Shown in pieces: positions 44,414-51,991 of a stretch of 64,000 nt of DNA. The DNA is from Fidelibacterota bacterium (lineage in GTDB: Bacteria; Fidelibacterota; UBA8477; JABMPR01). The stretch lies in the NCBI GenBank assembly GCA_024278595.1, contig JAJRSW010000011.1:1-64000 (forward strand). The letters run 5' to 3'. How positions within the stretch are numbered: position 1 is the first letter of the stretch; each line of letters opens with the position of its first letter. A program made the translations under genes and the position numbers. The notes below the pieces were generated by a model that did no database searches, had not been told where the DNA came from, and saw nothing but the letters and a program-made list of their open reading frames with translations.

Positions 44414-45243
44414 TGTTTAAACAGTTGATCATTTTACTAACAATTGCTAGCCTTGCGCTGAGTCAAAGTGGGTTTGATATCTTAAATACCCCCACTGATA
44501 CACGCGATGCAGCCCTGGGGATCAGTTTGAACCCAACGGTCAAACCAACTCGTATTCTCACTCATCCTGAGCACAATGTGACTTTAAGTGTCTGGAATTG
44601 GGTAGCGGATATTCAAGGGGCTTATCTGGGAATTGGACTAAAGAATGCTTATGTAAATGTACAAGCCATGCACAGCGGGGAACTGGAGTACCGCAATGAT
44701 ATCCCCTCAGAGGACCCACTTAGTACGTTTGAATATACCCTGTTCAACATGGGTGCCGCCCATGCCCACCAGTGGCAGCAGTTCACCTTGGGTCTTGGAG
44801 GAGAACTGATCTACGAGCGCAGTCTGAATGCCTCTGCTACTGGTATATCCTTTAATCTGGCTGGGGCCTATCAACTCAGTGAGAAATATCTGCTGGGAGT
44901 TGGGGTTCGTCATTTTGGCATTACTGGCAAGCTCGATGAAGAAAGCACCAGTTTGCCGACTGAGATCTGGGCTGAGCTCGATGTTAATTTTAACAAGTTT
45001 TCCGTGGTGACTGAAGTCAACAATGGCGCTATCCCGAACGCCATCGGACTGGTTTACCCCTTTTTGAATAGCTTTGAGATCATAGCCGGAATGCAGATCG
45101 AAGCCACTGATCCCGATCCCACGATCCATCCATCCGCCGGTTTCACGGCTGATTGGACCAGCTTCACTTTTGGGTATTCTATCTATCAGTTGGATCATAA
45201 TTTGGGACCACGTCATTTTATTACGCTTTATTGGAATTATTAA
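44413..45243 (+). CDS. PorQ/PorV-like outer-membrane barrel
   Basis: From ATG 44413 (276 residues) the signal peptide is cut after ALS, leaving Gln at +1. The mature sequence opens with GFDILNTPTDTRDAALGIS, the PorQ-like version of the UPF0164 start, then alternating beta strands (TLGLGGELIYERSLNASATGISFNLAGAY; YLLGVGVRHFGITGKL) and ends in an aromatic residue (ITLYWNY). In Porphyromonas PorQ works with PorU, PorV and PorZ in attaching cargo. It closes the 40858-45243 operon. Assignment between PorQ and other PorV-family members is not certain. Confidence 0.78.
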   Translation: MFKQLIILLTIASLALSQSGFDILNTPTDTRDAALGISLNPTVKPTRILTHPEHNVTLSVWNWVADIQGAYLGIGLKNAYVNVQAMHSGELEYRNDIPSEDPLSTFEYTLFNMGAAHAHQWQQFTLGLGGELIYERSLNASATGISFNLAGAYQLSEKYLLGVGVRHFGITGKLDEESTSLPTEIWAELDVNFNKFSVVTEVNNGAIPNAIGLVYPFLNSFEIIAGMQIEATDPDPTIHPSAGFTADWTSFTFGYSIYQLDHNLGPRHFITLYWNY

Positions 45244-45383
45244 TTCGGTGAATTGGTTTGACACAAATTTCACGAATCAGCCAAATAACACTTTTTTTCG
45301 ATTCAGAGATGTCAAGCAGTTTAGGGTTGGGTGGGGAGAAATGATCAACAGATTGTTCTGGCGGGGAACAGGAAGGCATGGCC

Positions 45384-46688
45384 ATGGATAAAAAAACCAT
45401 CATCAAAGATTTTGAAACCCATGTCTCAGCGGGTAAGGCAGCCTTTTACAAAAAGTACGGAATGGATTTCGTTATGGGCAAGCGGGAAGGCTCATGGCTT
45501 TACGATATTGAAGGTCAGAAACGGCTTTTCAATTGCCATTCCAATGGTGGTGTCTTTAATCTGGGTCATCGGCACCCTGAAATTATTGAAAGCCTGAGAT
45601 CAGCGCTAGATGATCTGGACATTGGTAACCACCATCTCATGAGTCAGGAACGCGCTGTACTGGCCAAACAACTGACCGACAGCATGCCTAGTGATCTGGA
45701 TGTCTGTATTTTTAGCGTTGGTGGTGGTGAAGCTGTCGATCTGGCCTTGAAGATAGCCCTGGGTCATACGGGCCGACCGAAGATTATCTCTGCCACAGGT
45801 GGCTATCATGGCCATACTGGTCTGGCTCTTTCCGTGGGTGATGCCCAGTACCGGGAACCCTTCGGGATCGGGTTGACAGACATGGAGCAGGTGCCATTTA
45901 ACGATATAGCTGCTTTGGAAGCGGCCCTGGATGATCATGTAGCAGCCGTGATCCTGGAAACCATTCCAGCCACGCTGGGCATGGTCATGCCTGAACCGGG
46001 GTACCTGGAACAGGTCAGTGCTCTGTGCGATAAAAACGGCACGCTCCTGATCATGGATGAAGTCCAGTCTGGTCTGGGGCGAACTGGAAAACTGTGGGCT
46101 TTTGACCATGCCGGTATCACGCCTGATATGGTGGTGATCGGGAAAGGGCTCTCAGGTGGGATTTATCCCATTGCAGCCACTATCATTCGGGAACCGCTGG
46201 ATGCAATTTTCAGATCCAATCCTTTTATTCATATATCTACTTTTGGTGGTTCAGAACTGGGCTGTCGTGTTGGTCAAAAAGTGATGCATATCTCGACTGA
46301 TGAGGCATTTCTCCAGCGTGTCCAAGCCGCCGGGATCAAGTTGCGGGAGGGGCTGAAAACGCTCCGCAGGAAGTACCCGAAATTTTTTACAGGGATCCGC
46401 CAATCCGGTTTGATGATCGGCCTGGAGCTACGGGATGAATATTCGGGACCGGCTTTGACCAAGGCCGCCTATGATCAGGACTTACTCATGATCTACGCAA
46501 ATAATGACACTTCGATCTCTCAGTTCCTGCCGCCGCTGACCATTACAGATAGTGAAATCACGTTGGTGATGGGAAAATTAGACCAGGCTTTTAATTCAGC
46601 CCGAAAGATACGGACCGCTTTGGTGACCAAAGAAAAAGCCGGGAATTTCATGAAGCGGTTTTCCGGAAGAGACGATGGTAAAGCTTGA
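45384..46688 (+). CDS. Class III PLP aminotransferase
   Basis: The 434-residue enzyme shows the class III pattern: HSNGGVFNLGHRHPEI near the N terminus, VGGGEAVDLALKIA, GGYHGHTGLALS, the acidic DEVQSGLGRTG (about 227-237), and the PLP lysine in VIGKGLSGG (Lys256 counted from ATG 45378). ATG 45384 is chosen because AGGAAGG lies seven bases upstream; 45378 would be one base from it. Substrate is unknown: ornithine, acetylornithine, beta- or omega-amino acids are possible. It begins a cassette with a kinase-like protein and a secernin-like protein. Confidence 0.92.
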   Translation: MDKKTIIKDFETHVSAGKAAFYKKYGMDFVMGKREGSWLYDIEGQKRLFNCHSNGGVFNLGHRHPEIIESLRSALDDLDIGNHHLMSQERAVLAKQLTDSMPSDLDVCIFSVGGGEAVDLALKIALGHTGRPKIISATGGYHGHTGLALSVGDAQYREPFGIGLTDMEQVPFNDIAALEAALDDHVAAVILETIPATLGMVMPEPGYLEQVSALCDKNGTLLIMDEVQSGLGRTGKLWAFDHAGITPDMVVIGKGLSGGIYPIAATIIREPLDAIFRSNPFIHISTFGGSELGCRVGQKVMHISTDEAFLQRVQAAGIKLREGLKTLRRKYPKFFTGIRQSGLMIGLELRDEYSGPALTKAAYDQDLLMIYANNDTSISQFLPPLTITDSEITLVMGKLDQAFNSARKIRTALVTKEKAGNFMKRFSGRDDGKA

Positions 46689-46871
46689 ACTGCGCGTTTT
46701 CACCACCAAGTGCACCAAGTACTCAGAGATGATGAAATGTAAAACCATATTTCCAAGGATAGCACTATCCGGAGTAGCAATTAATCGTCCGAGATCGCGT
46801 CAGTCATTTCGACAAGCGTGGTGGCACTCTTCCTTGGTGATGTGCAAACTGGTTTAGTGGAGAACAACAAT

Positions 46872-47786
46872 ATGAAGTTATCAAAAGAACGTCTGCAGGA
46901 ATTTGAGACTGGTTTGGATCCTCTGGATCCAGAAGCATCCCCCATCCCCTGCCATATTATGGGTTATGGTGAAATTTCAACGGTGTTGCAGATCGATCAT
47001 AACACAGAGCTGGTGGTTAAGCGAATGCCCATGTTCTCTTCTGGATCAGCAGCAGAAGCATACGCTGGGAATTACCACAATTATTGTGATCGGCTCCGAG
47101 CGGCTGGGTTGAATGTTCCTAAAGATACAACCTTAAGTGTAAAGGGTCATGGTAATATTACCGTCCTCTATATCCTGCAGCAGCAACTGCCACCAGAACG
47201 CTTTTGTCACAAGCTCATCCACTCAGAATCTGCTGGCTTTATTTCCGGGATGGTCGAACTGATCGTGAAAGAGATCGAGAAGGTTTGGACCTACAACACA
47301 GTGCATGAGCCTGAGTTGAAGCTGGCCATTGATGGTCAACTCTCCAACTGGGTCCTGCTGGAATCTGGTGACATGCTCTTTATCGATACCAGCACACCGT
47401 TGATGCTTGAGCAGGGCTTGGAGGTTTTAGATCCAGAACTTTTGATCCAAAGCGCGCCGTCCTTTCTACGCTGGCTCATTCGCTGGCAATTCCTGGATGA
47501 TGTCATGAATCGTTATTATGATCGCCGGTTGGTCTACACTGATCTCATCGCCAACCTGCACAAGGAACAGCGCCCAGAATTAGTGGAATCCTGGATCTCT
47601 GTGATAAATATCGCCACCCAGGCTTGCATGGAAGCTCTGGATAAAGAGCAGATCGAGGCTTATTATAAAGAGGATAAAATAATCTGGAGCCTGTTTCTCG
47701 GTTTAAGAAGATTGGATCGCTTTATTAAAACCAAACTGTTGGGACAGAGATATGAGTTTGTACTGCCGGGGAAGATCAAGCGTTGA
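46872..47786 (+). CDS. Kinase-fold-like protein (resembles DUF6206), between aminotransferase and secernin genes
   Basis: The ATG at 46872 gives 304 residues; the longer ORF start is unsupported. The opening CHIMGYGEISTVLQIDHNTELVVKRMPMF looks like the nucleotide loop and lysine strand of aminoglycoside-phosphotransferase or protein-kinase-like folds. LAIDGQLSNWVLLESGDMLFIDTSTPLM resembles the catalytic 'H.D...N' and 'DxG/DTS' region. My memory places such proteins in DUF6206, but I cannot confirm the family here. It might phosphorylate a small amine made or used by its neighbours. Confidence 0.7.
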   Translation: MKLSKERLQEFETGLDPLDPEASPIPCHIMGYGEISTVLQIDHNTELVVKRMPMFSSGSAAEAYAGNYHNYCDRLRAAGLNVPKDTTLSVKGHGNITVLYILQQQLPPERFCHKLIHSESAGFISGMVELIVKEIEKVWTYNTVHEPELKLAIDGQLSNWVLLESGDMLFIDTSTPLMLEQGLEVLDPELLIQSAPSFLRWLIRWQFLDDVMNRYYDRRLVYTDLIANLHKEQRPELVESWISVINIATQACMEALDKEQIEAYYKEDKIIWSLFLGLRRLDRFIKTKLLGQRYEFVLPGKIKR

Positions 47787-47984
47787 TTGGAAGAGTAGTT
47801 TTTGCTACGGATCTGCGTGAATGAGAAGCGTATTTGCGAGGTGGAAGGTAAGCGTGCGGAAATGGTTGCATCATACTTCCCTTCGACTCATCTGCGCCCC
47901 CTCGGAGCTACGCCAGGCAAGCGGGTTCAATGTCCAGTATCCAGTGTTTGAAAAAGAACTTTTCCCCAGCAGGAGTAAAAAATT

Positions 47985-49301
47985 ATGTGTGATACTTTTG
48001 TAGCCCTACCCTCTGTAACCCGGGATGGAAGCATGATCTTTGGGAAAAATAGTGACCGGGAAGTCTCCGAGGTCCAGCTATTGGAGCATCACCCGGAATG
48101 TCGGCATGACCCTGACGAAATGGTGGAGTGTACCTATATCAGTATTCCGCAGGTCGAAGAGACTCAGGCCATCCTGATTAGTCGTCCATTCTGGATGTGG
48201 GGAGCTGAGATCGGCGCCAATGAGCAGGGAGTCGTGATCGGGAATGAAGCGGTCTGGACTAAAATGCCTTTCCAAAAGGAAGGTGGTCTGACTGGAATGG
48301 ATCTCCTGCGCCTGGCTCTGGAGCGCCGGAGTACGGCACGGGGAGCCCTGGATACAATTACTGAGTTACTGGAAAAATACGGTCAGGGTGGCAATGGGGG
48401 TTACCGTAACAAAGCGTTTTACTATCACAATAGTTTCCTCATTGCTGATCCCAATGAGGCCTGGGTCCTGGAGACAGCTGGTCATCTTTGGGTGGCAAAA
48501 AAGGTGGAAGATTACTATGCCATAAGCAATGGTCTGACCATTGGTTCAGATTTCGATCTCATGCATGAGGACCTGATCTATCACGCCATGGAACAGGGCT
48601 GGGTCAAGAAGAAAGCGGATTTTCACTTTGCTAACTGCTATTCAGATAAATTCTACACCACCTTTTCGGCCTGTAAGGCTCGACGGGGTCGTGCTCATGA
48701 ACTACTTCGTCAGAAATCATATTCTCTGACAGATGCCTTTGATCATTTGAGAGATCACGGGCACAATGATTACCGCCCGGATACGCATTTTCTCATGGAT
48801 CAGGTCTGTGCCCATGCCGGGGCCAGCCCCGCCCGCCAGGCTGCTCAGACCACTGCGTCTCTGGTTGCTCATCTAACCCCGGGGCAACGTACTTATTGGG
48901 CTACTGCTACGGCCAGTCCCTGTACTTCGATCTTTAAACCGGTCTGGTTTGGTGAAAATCCTCTGCCAACCTCCTTTATAGGGGAGCAGGTGGATCTCTT
49001 TGATGATGATATCTTCTGGTGGCATCACGAGGAATTGCATCGTCACATTCTACAGGATTTTCAACACCGTCACGAGTTAGTGCGTAAGGAATTTGATACT
49101 TTGGAACAGCGTTGGCGTAAGGAAGCCGCTGTTGTTAATGATAAGGGACAAGCCACTCTCACAGCTGAAGCATTTGATCTGGAACGCGAGATCGCCGATG
49201 CGCTGATCGCCATGCTGGAGACAGAAACGGTTCAGCTTAAACCACGCTTCCCTTATCGGCATTTCTGGAACAAGCAGAACAAGCTGGTGGGGTTGAAATA
49301 A
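47985..49301 (+). CDS. C69-family peptidase / secernin-like Ntn hydrolase
   Basis: The 438-residue protein begins MCDTFVALPSVTRDGSMIFGKNSDR, the secernin/C69 signature in which Cys2 becomes the N-terminal nucleophile after Met removal. NEQGVVIGNEAVWTK, GGNGGYRNKAFYYHNSFLIADPNEAWVLETAG and YAISNGLTIG are other conserved blocks. C69 members are dipeptidases in bacteria, while eukaryotic secernins have unclear, perhaps non-peptidase, roles. AGGAG lies nine bases before the ATG. No signal peptide is seen, so it is cytoplasmic. It follows the aminotransferase and kinase-like genes. Confidence 0.93.
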   Translation: MCDTFVALPSVTRDGSMIFGKNSDREVSEVQLLEHHPECRHDPDEMVECTYISIPQVEETQAILISRPFWMWGAEIGANEQGVVIGNEAVWTKMPFQKEGGLTGMDLLRLALERRSTARGALDTITELLEKYGQGGNGGYRNKAFYYHNSFLIADPNEAWVLETAGHLWVAKKVEDYYAISNGLTIGSDFDLMHEDLIYHAMEQGWVKKKADFHFANCYSDKFYTTFSACKARRGRAHELLRQKSYSLTDAFDHLRDHGHNDYRPDTHFLMDQVCAHAGASPARQAAQTTASLVAHLTPGQRTYWATATASPCTSIFKPVWFGENPLPTSFIGEQVDLFDDDIFWWHHEELHRHILQDFQHRHELVRKEFDTLEQRWRKEAAVVNDKGQATLTAEAFDLEREIADALIAMLETETVQLKPRFPYRHFWNKQNKLVGLK

Positions 49302-49692
49302 AGAGTCGAAAGTCGAAAGTCGAAAGTCGAAAGTAAGGAGCTTCAACGGGGTGGTTATGTTATACTTTTTTCAGCTGTGGTTTTTTATTTCTTCCAGGAT
49401 GAGTAATACCAACTTCATTTCAAAATGGCACCATAAATTCAAAATATTTTTCGTTTGTCAAGTCCCGACAGGTCTTCAGTACTACCTGGCTAAACACAAG
49501 GTTTGTCGGGATGAAGAGAAACGGGAAAAGATGATAAAGTTAGGGGCCATTTGGAACTGAAAATGGTATTAAACGGTAAAAGATGAAGATAATTATGGAT
49601 TATTGGGACCGGCAATTGGTCTAAGCCGTAATTGTTATCAATGGCAAGTTGATTTTCCTTCCTCTGACAAGGCTGAGCATTATCTTGGCCAA
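49302..49692 (+). other. Intergenic region with 7-bp tandem repeat and repeat copy D
   Basis: No gene is supported. Four head-to-tail copies of GTCGAAA lie at 49305-49332, followed by the dispersed repeat at 49408-49576. The short ORF 49351-49560 falls mostly within that repeat and is rejected. Confidence 0.7.
49408..49576 (+). repeat. Dispersed intergenic repeat, copy D
   Basis: Shares the left 'AAATTCAAAATATTTTTC' and the interior 'TCGGGATGAAG...GGAAAAGATG...GGTATTAA' with copy A, and 'GGTCTTCAGTACTACCTGGCT' with copy C. It includes a CCCGACA...TGTCGGG inverted pair. Confidence 0.75.
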
Positions 49693-51876
49693 ATGCGATT
49701 ATTCGTATTTACGATCATATTATTACTCATTTCGAGCCTCTCCCACCCAGCTCTAGCTCAGTTAAAAAAAGCCAGTATTGATGATTATGACAATTTTACC
49801 ATCGTTGGTGAAATGGGGCTCACAGTCACTAATTTTGGTATTATCGGTGAGGGCTGGAACAACCCGGATCAACCTTCCTGTCGTTATAAACAATATGGAA
49901 CCGATCGGGAAATGGTGGAGCTCATGAGTTATGGTGGATTATGGGTCGGTGGCATCCCGGTCATCAATGGGATCGATCAAGTGGCCCGGGTATCTACTGC
50001 CATTGTGGATGGCTCTTTCAACTATGGTGAAGAAGGGTTTGAATTCAGCACATCCGCTGCTGTTGGTGACACTATCAATACCCGCTCTACCATCTCGTCA
50101 GCGGGTACCTCGCCCCTGGCCAGCTATTTTTCCCTGGAGGCAGTCAGTCACCAGGATCTGTTGGCCGATTTCAATGATTATAATATTAGCGACATCATCA
50201 ACCACCAGCCACTGGGTATTGATGTCCACCTGGAATCTTATGCCTGGAGTCACTCCTTCATGGAGTCTTTTGTAATTCTGGACTATACCATTACGAATCG
50301 AAGTGACCGGGTCGATAGCTTAAATGTAGGTTGGGATATCAAAGATCTGTTTGCCGGGATCTGGGCCGATGCCTCTGTGAACAACATGAATCACCGAAGT
50401 CGTTGGGAGCCTGGTAGTGGTTTTAGCTGGTATGACAATATCAATAACTTCGAGCGCTCTTATAACAATAATGGTTTCCCTCGAAACATTGGTTATCAGT
50501 ATGACTATGATGGGGATGATGGCTGGTCCAGAGTTTATTTTGGGATCATGCCCCTTTATGGACCCAATCGTCGGTCAACTCACTTTGGCGATAGTCAGGG
50601 TGACTGGTACACCTATTACAATCAATGGCGTTGGAACAGTCCGGAAAATTTGGATATCCCGGAGTTCAACATGCCGATCTCAGATGTAGAACGCTATGAA
50701 AAGCTGTCTGGATCCCCTTTCAACGATCAGGATTTTGTCCAGAGTAATGAGAACCAACCATGGGAAGATCTGCCAAACTCCTGGATGATGCTGGTCTCAG
50801 CCGGTCCTTTTGGAACGCTGCCGGAAAACGGCAGCTTTATTCTGCCCCTTGGCGAATCCGTGAATGTAGTTTTTGCAGTTTTGGGCGCTCCTTGGTCTCA
50901 TCAGGGGTCAGTCAACGATTTTACACGTCGCCAGGACTTGATCAAAAACGCCGACTGGGCTCAAAAGGCCTTCAATGGTGAAGATATCAACGGAAATTCG
51001 GTTCTGGATGCAGGTGAAGATCTAAATTTAAATGGCGTGCTGGACCGCTATATCGTGCCGGAGCCACCCCCCTCACCTGCTCTCACGGTGGTGGCTGATG
51101 ATCAGCAAGTTACGCTGTACTGGGATAATCTTCCCGAGGCTACGCTGGACCCGGTTTCACGCAAACATGATTTTGCTGGTTATCGTATCTACGGCAGTGC
51201 CAAGACCAGCGGTAACACGGATCAATATTCACTACTCGCTGAATTCGACCTGGAAGGGGATGAATTTGGCTATGATACTGGTCTGGATTTGGTGCAGATC
51301 ATGAATGATATGGGTCTGGTGGACTCCGTGGAAATAGGCGGTCATTGGTATCACTATAAGTGGGTCAACACCAACGCCCAGAACGGTTGGCCGGGTAATG
51401 CCAATTACGCCATCACCTCCTACGATAGTGGTGACAAGAATACCGGTCTGGCCAGCCTGGAGAGTTCCAGGAATGAAAATCGGATCAGCGTGATCCCCGG
51501 TACGCCACCAGTAAGTGATGCTCAAATTGCCGCCGTTTCAGTTTATCCCAACCCGTACCGGGTGCAAGCGCTCTGGGATGGTGCCGGACAACGAGATCGT
51601 TTGGTCTGGTTCCGTAATCTGCCAGCACAATCAATGATCCGTATCTACACCTTGGGTGGTGATCTGCTGGACGAGATCGACCATGATGGAAGTAGCTACA
51701 CTGGTGGGGATATCGCCAGGCTGCCAGCCGGTAATACCGTCCTGGCTGGTGGTGAGCATCCCTGGGATCTGATCACCATGTACGATGAACCCATCGCCAC
51801 AGGTATGTATGTTTATACGGTGGAAAACTTGAGTAGTAATGAGATTCAGGTCGGGAAGTTTTTGGTGATAAAATGA
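49693..51876 (+). CDS. Large secreted T9SS cargo-like protein with YPNPY tail
   Basis: ATG 49693 starts a signal peptide (cut after PALA, Gln at +1); the 30 extra codons of the longer ORF look non-coding. The 727-residue protein is beta-rich. It includes EDINGNSVLDAGEDLNLNGVLD (about residues 435-456), which resembles a dockerin-like calcium loop, then an FnIII-like domain (ALTVVADDQQVTLYWDNL). The C-terminal about 110 residues begin VSVYPNPYRVQALW, include IRIYTLGGDLLDEI and end ATGMYVYTVE...QVGKFLVIK. This is a longer FlgD-like sorting tail variant. Its role is unknown; surface display is likely. Confidence 0.82.
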   Translation: MRLFVFTIILLLISSLSHPALAQLKKASIDDYDNFTIVGEMGLTVTNFGIIGEGWNNPDQPSCRYKQYGTDREMVELMSYGGLWVGGIPVINGIDQVARVSTAIVDGSFNYGEEGFEFSTSAAVGDTINTRSTISSAGTSPLASYFSLEAVSHQDLLADFNDYNISDIINHQPLGIDVHLESYAWSHSFMESFVILDYTITNRSDRVDSLNVGWDIKDLFAGIWADASVNNMNHRSRWEPGSGFSWYDNINNFERSYNNNGFPRNIGYQYDYDGDDGWSRVYFGIMPLYGPNRRSTHFGDSQGDWYTYYNQWRWNSPENLDIPEFNMPISDVERYEKLSGSPFNDQDFVQSNENQPWEDLPNSWMMLVSAGPFGTLPENGSFILPLGESVNVVFAVLGAPWSHQGSVNDFTRRQDLIKNADWAQKAFNGEDINGNSVLDAGEDLNLNGVLDRYIVPEPPPSPALTVVADDQQVTLYWDNLPEATLDPVSRKHDFAGYRIYGSAKTSGNTDQYSLLAEFDLEGDEFGYDTGLDLVQIMNDMGLVDSVEIGGHWYHYKWVNTNAQNGWPGNANYAITSYDSGDKNTGLASLESSRNENRISVIPGTPPVSDAQIAAVSVYPNPYRVQALWDGAGQRDRLVWFRNLPAQSMIRIYTLGGDLLDEIDHDGSSYTGGDIARLPAGNTVLAGGEHPWDLITMYDEPIATGMYVYTVENLSSNEIQVGKFLVIK

Positions 51877-51991
51877 CAGCTGACCAGTTAAACAGTTTTA
51901 ATTTAACTGCAGAACGAGGATCCAAAGCAAAGATGAATTTAAGTTATAAATAATTTTATTCAACAAATTACAAAAAAGGAGAAGGAATCTC

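Noticed and set aside
49305-49332. CRISPR-like array
   Set aside because: The repeat is a simple 7-bp tandem with no spacers and no cas genes nearby.
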